Assembly (NCBI GenBank): GCA_937990185.1
Contig: CALKBI010000001.1
Location: 1-64,000 of the forward strand
DNA from: an uncultured Neomegalonema sp.
GTDB taxonomy: Bacteria; Pseudomonadota; Alphaproteobacteria; Rhodobacterales; Rhodobacteraceae
Reading direction: 5' to 3'
Length of the DNA: 64,000 nt
Of this stretch, positions 35,325 to 44,090 are shown one piece after another (the first letter of the stretch is position 1; every line of letters begins with the position of its first letter). The notes under the pieces were generated by a model. The model was not told where the DNA came from. It was given only the letters and a program-made list of their open reading frames with translations, and ran no database searches. A program made the position numbers and the translations under genes.

Positions 35325-37076
35325 TCAGTCTTCTCCAAATAGGTCTTCATCATCGTCGAGGTCTTCCCCATGGGGAACATCACCCAACTCTTCGCTTGTC
35401 ATACGCTTACGGGGAATCACAAGCAATTCCGCATCTTTGAAAAGTTCCAACCCTGCCGCGACAAGGGGATTTTTGCGGACACGTTGTTCGAGCGAATGCA
35501 TTTGCTCGCTACGCATCTCGGAGATTGTCTCACCGCCGGGCGCATCGCCCACTGAAACGATCCAGCGGTGGTCTGTCCATTTTGAGAGGGCCTGTAAGAG
35601 ACGCCCTGATAAATCTTCGCGCGCACCCGTGGCTGGTTGGAATTCGATCCGTCCCGGCGTGTAAGAGATCAACCGTAATCCTGTCTCTACGTCATAGAGC
35701 AGCTCGCCATCTTTCTTTTCGCTGATGAGGGCAACGACGGCCTCAAAACTTTGTGGCAAGTGGGAGAGGTCTTGCTCAGGTGCGACACTTGTTTGCGCCA
35801 TGCCTTGTGGTTTAGGCGCGGCGACCGCATTTGAGGAGGCAACACTCAGACGGGCTTGTGGAGCCGAGCCGGGGCCGGGTGTTGGTGCAGGCCCAGATGA
35901 ACCAGCAGAACCCGCTTGCTCGTCGGTCAGTTTTTTGACGAGTTCTTCCGGGGTGGGCAAATCCGAAACGGCACATAGGCGAATGATGGTCATTTCTGCC
36001 GCCATAATCGCAGAGGGAGCGCGTGAAAGCTCTTCCAACGCTTTTAAGAGCATCTGCCACGTCCGCGCGAGAACGCGCATTCCTAAGGTTCCCGCCATCT
36101 CAGCGCCGCGCGCCGCTGTGTCAGCTCCAAGCGCAGGGTTGTTTGCCAAGTCCGGTGAAATTTTTAAGGTGGAGAGCCAATGGGTTGTCTCCGCAAGATC
36201 GCGCAAGGTGGCCTCTGGATCAGCGCCGGATTTATGTTGATCGCGCAATTCTTCTATGGCGGCTTTGGCATCGCCTTTCATGATCAGCCCAAAGAGGTCG
36301 AGCACCCGCGCCCGATCCGCAAGTCCGAGCATGGTTCGGACAGAGGCAGCGTCCTTGCCGCCATCGGCAATGGCCTGATCAAGCAATGAGAGCGAATCCC
36401 TTACCGATCCTTCCGCTGCGCGGGCAATCAGTGCCAGCGCTTCGGTGTCAATCTCAACGCTTTCGGCTTCGCAAATTGATGCGAGATGTTCAATCAGGCG
36501 TTCAGGGTCGATGCGCCGCAAGTCGAACCGTTGACAGCGGGACAGGACAGTCACCGGCATTTTGCGAATTTCGGTCGTCGCAAAGAGAAATTTGACGTGT
36601 TCTGGTGGTTCTTCGAGCGTCTTGAGCAAGCCATTGAAAGCCTGCTTTGACAGCATGTGAGTCTCATCAATGATAAAGACTTTATAGCGGGCCATCGCGG
36701 GACGGTATTTCGCGGCCTCGATCACCTCCCGCACATCATCAATGCCGGTGTTGCTGGCGGCATCCATCTCGATGACATCGACATGCCTGCTTTCCATGAT
36801 CGACGCGCAATGTTCGCAAACACCGCATGGTTCGACCGTTGGTCCGCCTGTTCCATCAGTGCCTATGCAATTCAGCCCTTTGGCTATGATTCGCGCCGTC
36901 GTTGTCTTGCCGATGCCCCTTACGCCGGTCAGCACATAGGCATGGTGAATGCGGTCTTTTTCAAAGGCATTGCGCAGAACACGCACCATCGCCTCTTGCC
37001 CGATAAGGGCAGAGAAGTCTTGTGGTCGGTATTTCCGTGCCAGCACTTGATAAGCGCCATGCGCATCGTCACTCAT
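35325..37076 (-). CDS. dnaX: DNA polymerase III subunit gamma/tau
   Basis: 583 residues behind GAGGAAG. Clamp-loader AAA+ core: YQVLARKYRPQDFSALIGQ, Walker A GVRGIGKT (51-58), zinc cysteines in PCGVCEHCAS, VIEMDAASNTG, Walker B FIIDETHMLS, sensor 1 FATTEIRKMP, SRCQRFDLR. Domain III follows, then a Pro/Ala-rich linker near residues 390-440 and a tau-type C-terminal part. I did not find a programmed frameshift heptamer. The SRP RNA gene lies 64 bases upstream on the same strand. Confidence 0.96.
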   Translation of the reverse strand: MSDDAHGAYQVLARKYRPQDFSALIGQEAMVRVLRNAFEKDRIHHAYVLTGVRGIGKTTTARIIAKGLNCIGTDGTGGPTVEPCGVCEHCASIMESRHVDVIEMDAASNTGIDDVREVIEAAKYRPAMARYKVFIIDETHMLSKQAFNGLLKTLEEPPEHVKFLFATTEIRKMPVTVLSRCQRFDLRRIDPERLIEHLASICEAESVEIDTEALALIARAAEGSVRDSLSLLDQAIADGGKDAASVRTMLGLADRARVLDLFGLIMKGDAKAAIEELRDQHKSGADPEATLRDLAETTHWLSTLKISPDLANNPALGADTAARGAEMAGTLGMRVLARTWQMLLKALEELSRAPSAIMAAEMTIIRLCAVSDLPTPEELVKKLTDEQAGSAGSSGPAPTPGPGSAPQARLSVASSNAVAAPKPQGMAQTSVAPEQDLSHLPQSFEAVVALISEKKDGELLYDVETGLRLISYTPGRIEFQPATGAREDLSGRLLQALSKWTDHRWIVSVGDAPGGETISEMRSEQMHSLEQRVRKNPLVAAGLELFKDAELLVIPRKRMTSEELGDVPHGEDLDDDEDLFGED

Positions 37077-37137
37077 GGGCGTTTCTTCCTCGCGTCATAA
37101 GCAGACCGTAGGACGATGTGCGAAAGGGGTAAAGTGA

Positions 37138-37225
37138 GAAGCCGCGCGACCCAAGCACAAACCGTTGTGGCTGCTTCCTTCCGGACCTGACCAGGTTGGC
37201 GGCAGACTCGCCCGGCGACTCCTCG
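37138..37225 (-). ncRNA. ffs: small signal recognition particle RNA (4.5S-type)
   Basis: Read on the minus strand, the core carries CAGGTCCGGAAGGAAGCAGCC, the invariant SRP Alu-less domain IV loop that binds Ffh. The hairpin ends pair as GCCGGGCGA (37208-37216) with TCGCGCGGC (37141-37149), one mismatch, giving about 76 bases of core. The exact ends are estimated. Its place upstream of dnaX is usual in alphaproteobacteria. Confidence 0.92.
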
Positions 37226-37330
37226 AGACTTCTGTAACCGGAAATCGGTAAAAATCGCAAGGATTCGAAATCCTTTTTGCCAAAGATTTTCATAGATAAT
37301 TTGGCGGGGAAAAATGTCTTGCAATTAATT

Positions 37331-37365
37331 TGAACAATGTTCATATTGTATTGAACGATGTTCAA
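37331..37365. promoter_or_regulatory. tandem palindromes TGAAC-N3-GTTCA
   Basis: TGAAC-AAT-GTTCA (37331-37343) and TTGAAC-GAT-GTTCAA (37351-37365) have centres 21 bp apart, two helical turns, just before the small membrane-protein gene. This is the look of a TetR-type double operator. It also covers a possible ATG at 37358, which favours the later start at 37382. Confidence 0.65.
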
Positions 37366-37381
37366 GTTTGAGGGTGGCGAC

Positions 37382-37816
37382 ATGATCCGGGCTATTGATT
37401 ACCTGAAGATAGTGGTTTGCTTTTTGTTAGGTTCAGCCGTGGCTGCGTTGCCCTCATTGTTGTTTGGTCCAGGATATTGGCTCTTTGTTTTTATGTATGG
37501 GATGTATTTCGGCCTACCTGCTTTGATACTTGTTCTTGTTTTATATAGCGTTTTTATAAAGAAGATCCTCGCCCGGCCTAATCTATGGTGTTTTGGGACA
37601 CCCTTTGTCCTCACAGCCTGTATTGTGTTCTTCCTTCAGTACGAGTTCACACATGGAGGCGACAATTTCACAAGAACCTTCCTCGCAGATGATTATTTTT
37701 TGACGCTTGCCGCAATCATGGTCTTCATTGGAGCTGTTGTAGCAACGGTTCTTTTCCGTAGGTGGGTGTTGTTTCCTAAAAAGTATGCAGCAGAACGGGC
37801 CTTGCAGAACGGGTGA
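37382..37816 (+). CDS. hypothetical membrane protein with four spans
   Basis: 144 residues from ATG 37382 behind GAGGGTGGCG. Spans near 9-27 (VVCFLLGSAVAALPSLLFG), 33-55 (LFVFMYGMYFGLPALILVL), 70-85 (GTPFVLTACIVFFLQY) and 105-123 (LTLAAIMVFIGAVVATVLF), with a basic tail. No family recognised. The tandem palindrome right upstream suggests that it is induced by a signal rather than constant. Confidence 0.6.
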   Translation: MIRAIDYLKIVVCFLLGSAVAALPSLLFGPGYWLFVFMYGMYFGLPALILVLVLYSVFIKKILARPNLWCFGTPFVLTACIVFFLQYEFTHGGDNFTRTFLADDYFLTLAAIMVFIGAVVATVLFRRWVLFPKKYAAERALQNG

Positions 37817-37837
37817 CCGCCTTGCATAGAACGCGGG

Positions 37838-38746
37838 ATGAAACAAAATCCCACACCGCCGCCGCTCACGGGTGCTTCGCTCGATCGCGCGGCCCATTTG
37901 CGCGATGATCCCGAAGCCTTGGCGCGCATGGCCGGTGATCCCAATGCGCGTATGGTTCTGTTTTCGCAAGATCAAACGCTGTTTCGCCTGACAAACACCG
38001 GTTTAGCCTTGGAATGGTTGCCGCTGGATACTGCGCCAAGCGAGGAACCGCCTATTTTCTTGGGTCTTGATGGCACTGAACCCCGGTTTGTAACCCGCGT
38101 AGAAGACGCGGAAGCCCCCGATGATTGTAAGTTTATCGACCTTCGCTCTGCTTTGTTTTCCGGCGATTTTTCCGGTGATGAAGCCGCCATTGTCGCAGGT
38201 GCTAAGGCGATTTCCGGCTGGCACGCTTCGCATCAACATTGCGCCCGGTGCGGTGCAAAGACCTCACCCGCGCAAGGGGGATGGAAGCGGGAGTGTCCAA
38301 CATGCAATGGACAACACTTCCCGCGTACCGACCCTGTGGTCATCATGCTTGTGGTCAAAGATGAGCGGGTCGCAGTTGCTCATAATGTGAATTTCCCGGA
38401 TACGCTTTATTCTTTGATTGCCGGTTTCGTGGAACCCGGTGAAACCATCGAAGAAGCCGTGCGCCGTGAGACTCTGGAAGAACTCGGTATCCGCTGTGGC
38501 CGCGTGGATTATCTATGCTCGCAGCCCTGGCCGTTTCCCGCCGGATTGATGTTCGGGTGCATTGCAGAAGCGCTGGATGATGAGTTTACGCTTGAAGAGG
38601 CGGAACTCAGCGAAGCGTGTTGGTTGGACCGCGACGCTCTGGCAGCAATTTTCAGGGATGAAAACGAAAAGATTTCGCCGCCCCGTGCGGGTTCTATTGC
38701 CGCGAGTCTGTTGAAAGACTGGCTGGACGGAAAAGTCGGATATTGA
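37838..38746 (+). CDS. nudC: NADH pyrophosphatase NudC
   Basis: 302 residues. N-terminal domain, then a zinc ribbon (C-A-R-C-G and C-P-T-C-N) at about 138-158, FPRTDPVVIMLV, and the Nudix box GFVEPGETIEEAVRRETLEELGI at about 194-216 with RE-x2-EE. The SQPWPFPAGLMFG motif after the Nudix box is the NADH-pyrophosphatase mark. It hydrolyses NAD(H) to NMN(H) and AMP and can de-cap NAD-RNA. The gene begins 22 bases after the small membrane-protein gene. Confidence 0.95.
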   Translation: MKQNPTPPPLTGASLDRAAHLRDDPEALARMAGDPNARMVLFSQDQTLFRLTNTGLALEWLPLDTAPSEEPPIFLGLDGTEPRFVTRVEDAEAPDDCKFIDLRSALFSGDFSGDEAAIVAGAKAISGWHASHQHCARCGAKTSPAQGGWKRECPTCNGQHFPRTDPVVIMLVVKDERVAVAHNVNFPDTLYSLIAGFVEPGETIEEAVRRETLEELGIRCGRVDYLCSQPWPFPAGLMFGCIAEALDDEFTLEEAELSEACWLDRDALAAIFRDENEKISPPRAGSIAASLLKDWLDGKVGY

Positions 38747-39007
38747 TGCGGACTAGGCAGGGTGCTGCGCTTCGGCCTTTGGAACCGCCTAACCCGATTT
38801 GGTGAAAGTTATGGTCCGCAATGCGTTGTGCGAAAGCGCTGGCCTTGATATGGGAAGCCATGAGTTTGAGACACATATATCGCGCGATGGCAGGGGTTTC
38901 CGATCACAACCGCCTGCCGTGGCGCTTTTTCGGGCTGATGAGCAGCAGTGACGGGCGTTGATAATGCACCGTAATTGATTGCCTCAACCGATATCGGGAA
39001 CGAAAAA

Positions 39008-40408
39008 ATGACTGCACCGCGCACGCTCTATGACAAAATTTGGGACGCTCATGTCGTCCATGAAGCCGATGACGGCACATGCTTGCTGTATATCGACCGC
39101 CATTTGGTCCACGAAGTCACCAGCCCGCAAGCCTTTGAAGGCCTGCGCATGACCGGACGCAAAGTCCGCGCACCGGGCGCGACATTGGCTGTACCAGATC
39201 ACAATGTGCCCACCTCTGATCGTGCCAAAGGCATTGAAGACGAACAAAGCCGCATTCAGGTCGATGCCCTACGCTCGAATGCTGAGGAATTCGGTATCGA
39301 GTATTTTGATGTCATGGATATCCGCCAAGGCATCGTTCATATCGTCGGGCCGGAACAAGGCCTCACTCAGCCGGGCATGACAATCGTGTGCGGGGACAGC
39401 CATACCGCGACCCATGGTGCATTTGGCGCATTGGCGCATGGTATCGGCACGTCTGAAGTCGAGCATGTTCTGGCGACTCAAACGCTGATCCAGAAAAAAT
39501 CGAAAAACATGAAGGTCGAAGTCACTGGAACGCTGCCTACCGGTGTGACGGCGAAAGATATCACGCTCTCCGTGATCGGTTTGACCGGAACCGCTGGCGG
39601 CACGGGGCATGTGATCGAATATTGTGGCGACACGATTATGGCGCTGTCTATGGAAGGCCGGATGACGGTTTGTAACATGGCCATCGAAGGCGGTGCGCGC
39701 GCCGGTTTGATTGCGCCGGACGAGAAAACCTTCAACTACGTGATGGGCCGCCCCAAAGCACCAAAGGGGGCTGATTGGGATGCAGCGCTGGCAAATTGGT
39801 CAGAGCTATACACCGATGACGGGGCGCATTTCGATACGGTGCTCACGATCAATGCAGCGGACATCGCGCCTGTGATTACATGGGGAACGTCGCCTGAAGA
39901 TGTTCTGCCCATCAATTCTATGGTTCCGAACCCCGAAGATTTCGAGGGCGGTAAAGTCGACGCGGTGCGCCGTAGTCTCGATTATATGGGCCTGACCCCC
40001 GGCACACGCTTTTCGGATATTTCCGTCGATACGATCTTCATCGGGTCTTGTACGAATGGCCGGATCGAAGACATGCGCGAAGTGATGAAAGTCATGGAAG
40101 GCAAAAAGGTCAAAGACGGTCTGCGCGCGATGATCGTCCCCGGTTCCGGCTTGGTCAAAAAGCAGATGGAAGACGAGGGCCTCGCGCAAAAACTGGCCGA
40201 AGCCGGTTTCGATATTCGCGAGCCGGGATGTTCTATGTGCCTCGGCATGAACCCTGATCAGCTTGCGCCGGGCGAGCGTTGTGCCTCAACGTCGAACCGT
40301 AATTTCGAGGGTCGGCAAGGGCGCGGTGGGCGGACTCACTTGCTGTCACCGGCGATGGCGGCGGCGGCGGCGATAACGGGTAAACTAACGGACGTGCGCG
40401 ACCTTTAA
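39008..40408 (+). CDS. leuC: 3-isopropylmalate dehydratase large subunit
   Basis: 466 residues from ATG 39008 ([15 protein letters not shown]). Isomerises 2- to 3-isopropylmalate in leucine synthesis, with LeuD and a 4Fe-4S cluster. Cluster cysteines: GSCTNGR (about 347) and [10 protein letters not shown] (about 407-410). [32 protein letters not shown] is the aconitase-family signature. leuD, often next or one gene away, is not found here: a terminator and then a foreign cassette follow. The 261 bases before it hold no gene that I can support. Confidence 0.96.
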   Translation: MTAPRTLYDKIWDAHVVHEADDGTCLLYIDRHLVHEVTSPQAFEGLRMTGRKVRAPGATLAVPDHNVPTSDRAKGIEDEQSRIQVDALRSNAEEFGIEYFDVMDIRQGIVHIVGPEQGLTQPGMTIVCGDSHTATHGAFGALAHGIGTSEVEHVLATQTLIQKKSKNMKVEVTGTLPTGVTAKDITLSVIGLTGTAGGTGHVIEYCGDTIMALSMEGRMTVCNMAIEGGARAGLIAPDEKTFNYVMGRPKAPKGADWDAALANWSELYTDDGAHFDTVLTINAADIAPVITWGTSPEDVLPINSMVPNPEDFEGGKVDAVRRSLDYMGLTPGTRFSDISVDTIFIGSCTNGRIEDMREVMKVMEGKKVKDGLRAMIVPGSGLVKKQMEDEGLAQKLAEAGFDIREPGCSMCLGMNPDQLAPGERCASTSNRNFEGRQGRGGRTHLLSPAMAAAAAITGKLTDVRDL

Positions 40409-40432
40409 CCCTGCTGCATAGAATACAGAAAC

Positions 40433-40462
40433 GCCGCCCAGATTATTCCGGGCGGCTTTTTT
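40433..40462 (+). terminator. rho-independent terminator of leuC
   Basis: GCCGCCC (40433-40439), loop AGATTATTCC, GGGCGGC (40450-40456), then TTTTTT. Strong and correctly placed 24 bases after the leuC stop. Confidence 0.9.
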
Positions 40463-40508
40463 GTGATTTGAGGTCAGAACTTTAGACCGCTTGACCACAC
40501 TATACGAC

Positions 40509-40587
40509 GGCAATCCAGAGCCAGAAACACTGGCGTCTGCCGCCCTGGATCATCGGAACAAGTCCGATGATGACCCGAATATTTTGA
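40509..40587. repeat. palindromic repeat, copy 1 (left-truncated)
   Basis: 79 bases that match 41488-41566 at 74 positions in direct orientation. It includes TCATCGGA-ACAAG-TCCGATGA, a perfect 8-bp hairpin. The left arm seen in copy 2 (GTCATTGCCCGA) is missing. It abuts the toxin fragment, whose open frame begins inside it. Confidence 0.85.
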
Positions 40588-40912
40588 GACGTTCTTCGTA
40601 AGTGCTGAACTTGGCGATGAGCCGGTTTGGGTGCATAATAATTGTAACAAGCCTCTTCTTGGTCGAAATCCTCGCCCACCAGCTAAAAAGCGTGTGAACA
40701 CTGGCTTAGATGGTGGCCTTGCAACGGCTAAATCGATTTTTCGTAGACTGACTAAGAACCAGAACGTTGAAAACGATACGACAAAAAAAGGAGGATTGCG
40801 CCGAGGAGCCGATGATGGAACTACCTTGAGATTTCCTGAGGGAAATAGTGGGCCGCGCATAGATATTCCTGGCCGCGGGCCAAAGGGAAGGGAAACAATT
40901 CATTTTGATTGA
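40574..40912 (+). pseudogene. orphan C-terminal fragment of a polymorphic toxin
   Basis: The frame is open from 40574, just after a stop inside the repeat, to TGA at 40910-40912; the only start-like codon is GTG 40631. Translation begins PEYFETFFVSAELGDEPVWV then HNNC, the ending of Hint/pretoxin segments in Rhs- and CdiA-like toxins (T-F-F-V...V-x-V-H-N-x-C), where the toxin tip begins. The tip is about 90 residues, Lys/Arg-rich, ending RIDIPGRGPKGRETIHFD. I do not recognise its fold; R, D and H in the last 20 residues could be catalytic. No Rhs core or secretion domain is near, so it is a detached tip, brought in or left behind. Confidence 0.7.
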
Positions 40913-41417
40913 TCAAACAGTTTTGAAAAACACCAGATGCTTACTCGCAAAACATCCCTGGACTTCATTCCAACTACAAGGCGGAGTCTTTAAAGATCCT
41001 ATCCCAAATGACCGTCCTGCATACCGGATGGGGCATTGTATCATTATAGCTGAAGACCCGATATGGATTACAGTTGAGGAATCCTGTATTGATGAAGACG
41101 AACTTTCATTGGATGTCGGTATAGACAAAAATTTCGGGAATCCCGATCATGAAAAAAAAATTAGACCTGCCAGAAGTACGGTAACGGAATTTCCAGGAAA
41201 CTGTAAAATAGATTGCTTTTTGAATTGTCAAATAAAGATTTTATTTGGCCATGAGGAAGAAATATTAAAGTCAATATTATTTGTAAATAATAATAATGAA
41301 AAATTACTGATGCATGTAGATGAATATATATCATTTAGTATTTTGGTATCAACTAATAAAACTTACATTGAAGAAACAATAGAGTCTAATTGGCCGTCAT
41401 TGTTAAAAGGTATGTAA
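40905..41417 (+). CDS. putative immunity protein for the orphan toxin tip
   Basis: 170 residues from TTG 40905, overlapping the toxin fragment by eight bases. The protein is acidic (EDELSLDVGIDKNFGNPDHE) against the basic toxin. DNA here is very AT-rich: the 60 bases at 41281-41340 contain 11 G or C, unlike all neighbours, so it is probably foreign. No family recognised. That it is an immunity gene rests on its place right after the toxin end, the overlap, charge and base composition. Confidence 0.65.
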   Translation: MIDQTVLKNTRCLLAKHPWTSFQLQGGVFKDPIPNDRPAYRMGHCIIIAEDPIWITVEESCIDEDELSLDVGIDKNFGNPDHEKKIRPARSTVTEFPGNCKIDCFLNCQIKILFGHEEEILKSILFVNNNNEKLLMHVDEYISFSILVSTNKTYIEETIESNWPSLLKGM

Positions 41418-41432
41418 TTTCCCTGTATCGCT

Positions 41433-41655
41433 GACCTTTTCTGCTCTCGATGATTTTTGCCTGCCCTGTCATTGCCCGACTTGTTCGGGCAATCCAGAGC
41501 CAAAAACACTGGCGTCTGTCGCCCTGGATCACCGGAACAAGTCCGATGATGACCTAAATATTTTGAAGCGGGGTGTGGTTTGGTTCGTGCTTGGATTGAG
41601 GCTGGATGAATTTGCCTTCCTGTGGCGTCGACCTTTTCGGCTCTCAATGATTTTT
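41433..41655. repeat. 26-bp direct repeats flanking palindromic copy 2
   Basis: 41433-41458 and 41630-41655 both read gaccttttc.gctctc.atgattttt (24 of 26 identical) and similarity extends about 13 bases leftward. They lie 197 bp apart on either side of the palindromic element at 41468-41553. Within the 379-base gap 41418-41796 there is also a hairpin CGAATTTGC-TTTT-GCAAATTCG (41708-41729). No gene is supported in this gap. Confidence 0.6.
41468..41553. repeat. palindromic repeat, copy 2 (complete)
   Basis: 86 bases running from GTCAT to ATGAC. Left hairpin ATTGCCCGA-CTTGT-TCGGGCAAT is perfect; right hairpin TCACCGGA-ACAAG-TCCGATGA has one mismatch. Similar in plan to the element at 11776-11858 but with different sequence between the shared ends. 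Confidence 0.85.
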
Positions 41656-41796
41656 CTTCGAAAAATGCATCTGCCGCTGCCAGTTTTGCGCTCGTGTCGA
41701 GGTCCGACGAATTTGCTTTTGCAAATTCGTTGTTGACAAATGTTCTTATTTAGTTCTTTTTGCTGTCGTTGATTTAAACGAGAGGCAAAAGACGGC

Positions 41797-42396
41797 GTGG
41801 ACTTTGAACGGGCAATAGAAACTCAGCGGCTCAAACTGCTCCGCGTTGTTGCGGGGCTGGTCGTTTTGGTTGCGGTGTTGTCTCTTGGCCCGATCGCGCG
41901 CGGCTTTTCAATCTCGATCTGCGGCTTTGTTGGGACGATGCTGTCCCGCGCGGAAATCGCTGCGCGGTATCTGGTGATTGCACAGGCCCGCTTGATGGAC
42001 TCCCGCAGCGGCTCGGCTATCGAGCAAAGCCAGTTTTCAGAGTTACTCGTCCGCGTCGTTATAGCAGAGGACAAGGATGTCTCCCTGTCTGACTGCCGCG
42101 AACGGCTTAAAGCCCTGCATGCCGTACTGACGCATTTACCACGCCACGCCGCGCGCCTGATACGCCGGATCGAAAAGCAAATGCGGGACGTGGCCCGCAC
42201 ATATCCGCTTTCGCTTCGCTCGGATGAAGGTCTTTCAGGAGTGCTTCGCGGTTGGCAATTAGCCGGACCCCGCATTGAGCGCCCGCCCGATAAGGGCTTG
42301 CTCGTGTCGTCGTTTGCTGACCTCCCCCCGAAATCCGGGCGGGAGGCACAGGCGGTTTGGGTTATGGGTGTTCCAACGGACCACCTTACATCCTGA
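41797..42396 (+). CDS. hypothetical protein with N-terminal membrane span
   Basis: 199 residues from GTG 41797 behind GAGAGGCAAAAG. One strong span at about 15-35 ([19 protein letters not shown]), a second weaker hydrophobic stretch, then an Arg-rich helical part ([22 protein letters not shown]) and a short tail [12 protein letters not shown]. No family recognised. The end overlaps the end of the convergent mccB gene by 11 bases. Base composition is normal, unlike the cassette just before it. Confidence 0.6.
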   Translation: MDFERAIETQRLKLLRVVAGLVVLVAVLSLGPIARGFSISICGFVGTMLSRAEIAARYLVIAQARLMDSRSGSAIEQSQFSELLVRVVIAEDKDVSLSDCRERLKALHAVLTHLPRHAARLIRRIEKQMRDVARTYPLSLRSDEGLSGVLRGWQLAGPRIERPPDKGLLVSSFADLPPKSGREAQAVWVMGVPTDHLTS

Positions 42397-43972
42397 ACAC
42401 GCCAAAGTTTGTTTTGTCGATGGGCGCGTTCAACGCTGCGGATAGCGACAATCCGAGTATGTCGCGGGTTTTGCGCGGGTCGATGATGCCGTCATCCCAA
42501 AGGCGGGCGGAGGCGTAAAGCGGATGCGATTGTTCTTCGAACATATCTTCAATGGGTTTCTTGAATGCGGCCTCGTCTTCGGCGCTGTTAAATCCGCCGC
42601 GTTTAACTTGTGCGAGGACGCCCGCCGCTTGCTCGCCGCCCATGACCGAGATGCGCGAGTTCGGCCATGTCCATAAAAAGCGCGGTTGATACGCGCGCCC
42701 GCACATGCCGTAATTGCCTGCCCCGAAAGACCCGCCAACCAGCATCGTAATTTTTGGAACGGAGGAGGTTGCAACGGCTGTAACGAGTTTTGCGCCATCC
42801 TTGGCAATGCCGCCCGCCTCATACTTTCGGCCCACCATAAAGCCGGTGACATTTTGTAGAAATACAAGCGGGATGCCGCGCTGACTGCATAGCTGTACGA
42901 AGTGTGCGCCTTTCAGCGCGCTCTCGGAAAACAGCACGCCATTATTGGCGATAATCCCGCAAGGCAATCCGTGAATATGAGCGAAGCCGCAGACCAGTGT
43001 TGTGCCGTACTGCGCTTTGAATTCGTCGAACCGGGAGCCGTCAACTGTTCGGGCAATCACTTCGCGGATGTCATACGGCGTCTTCAGGTCCGCCGGGACA
43101 ACACCAAGAATTTCCTCCGGGTCATAGGCGGGGTCTTCGGGTGTCAACCGCTCGACCGATGCGCGGGTCGGCGCGCCTAAATTGCCAACGATCCGGCGCG
43201 CAATCGCCAAGGCATGAGCGTCATCTTCCGCAAGATGATCGGCCACACCCGAAAGCCGCGTATGGGTATCGCCGCCGCCGAGGTCTTCGGCGGAGACTTC
43301 TTCGCCCGTTGCCATTTTCACCAGAGGCGGACCGGCGAGAAAGATCGTGCCTTGCTCGCGCACAATGATGGTCTCGTCCGACATGGCGGGGACATAAGCG
43401 CCGCCCGCTGTGCAACTGCCCATCACAACCGCGATCTGGCTTATGCCTTTCGCGGACATGCGTGCTTGGTTATAAAAAATGCGCCCGAAGTGATCACGAT
43501 CAGGGAAGACTTCATCCTGATGCGGCAGATTCGCGCCGCCGCTGTCTACGAGGTAAATGCAGGGCAGGTGGTTTTCTTCTGCGATCTCTTGCGCGCGGAG
43601 ATGTTTCTTCACCGAGAGTGGGAAATACGCACCGCCTTTGACAGTGGCATCATTGGCAAGGATCATACATTCGCGATTTGCGATACGCCCTATCCCCGCG
43701 ACCATTCCAGCCGCCGGAGCCGCTCCATCATAAAGGCCATGCGCCGCGAAAAGACCAACCTCAAGGAACGGAGAGCCGGCGTCGATCACTCGGGCAATAC
43801 GCTCGCGGGGGAGAATTTTCCCACGAGAGACATGCCGGTCACGGTTCTTTTGCCCGCCGCCGGATAACCCAGCCTCCGCAGCTTCGGCCACAACAGAAAG
43901 CTGTTCCAACTGTGCCGCCTCGTTGACGCGGTAAGTGTCCGAGCGGGGCGAGAGAGAGGAGGTGAGTTTCAT
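42386..43972 (-). CDS. liuB: methylcrotonyl-CoA carboxylase beta (carboxyltransferase) subunit
   Basis: 528 residues. Crotonase-like carboxyltransferase of biotin enzymes: [40 protein letters not shown] (oxyanion region), [20 protein letters not shown] and [13 protein letters not shown] are typical of the methylcrotonyl/geranyl-CoA group. It carries the leucine-derived C5 acyl-CoA step together with a biotin-carrying alpha subunit. The alpha gene (liuD) usually lies next to it but is not in this window. Upstream on the same strand, 118 bases away, is isovaleryl-CoA dehydrogenase. Confidence 0.92.
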   Translation of the reverse strand: MKLTSSLSPRSDTYRVNEAAQLEQLSVVAEAAEAGLSGGGQKNRDRHVSRGKILPRERIARVIDAGSPFLEVGLFAAHGLYDGAAPAAGMVAGIGRIANRECMILANDATVKGGAYFPLSVKKHLRAQEIAEENHLPCIYLVDSGGANLPHQDEVFPDRDHFGRIFYNQARMSAKGISQIAVVMGSCTAGGAYVPAMSDETIIVREQGTIFLAGPPLVKMATGEEVSAEDLGGGDTHTRLSGVADHLAEDDAHALAIARRIVGNLGAPTRASVERLTPEDPAYDPEEILGVVPADLKTPYDIREVIARTVDGSRFDEFKAQYGTTLVCGFAHIHGLPCGIIANNGVLFSESALKGAHFVQLCSQRGIPLVFLQNVTGFMVGRKYEAGGIAKDGAKLVTAVATSSVPKITMLVGGSFGAGNYGMCGRAYQPRFLWTWPNSRISVMGGEQAAGVLAQVKRGGFNSAEDEAAFKKPIEDMFEEQSHPLYASARLWDDGIIDPRKTRDILGLSLSAALNAPIDKTNFGVFRM

Positions 43973-44090
43973 TCTATCATCTCGTTACACTATCTAAAGG
44001 ACCAAGCAGATTTTACAAAACCGTAAGGAATGCTTTTGGCAGAGGTTAGGCATGTTGATAAGCGCGTTGCTCTATCTTCACATCCTTTAA

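Noticed and set aside
37259-37275. AAGGATT-CGA-AATCCTT hairpin with T-run as a terminator
   Set aside because: No plus-strand gene ends before it; it lies in the promoter side of the SRP RNA gene, so its role is unclear.
37358-37381. Earlier ATG for the membrane protein
   Set aside because: It is inside the second palindrome and lacks a ribosome site; ATG 37382 has GAGGGTGG before it.
38890-38965. Possible leucine leader peptide before leuC
   Set aside because: A 24-codon frame exists but has only two leucine codons and no attenuator hairpin pair, so I do not support it.
40474-40860. 128-codon minus-strand frame over the cassette
   Set aside because: It runs antisense to the toxin fragment and through the repeat; its translation has no domain, while the plus frame shows the pretoxin motif and an immunity-like overlap.
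43214-43867. 217-codon plus-strand frame
   Set aside because: Antisense to the carboxyltransferase gene, no ribosome site, no domain; a shadow frame.
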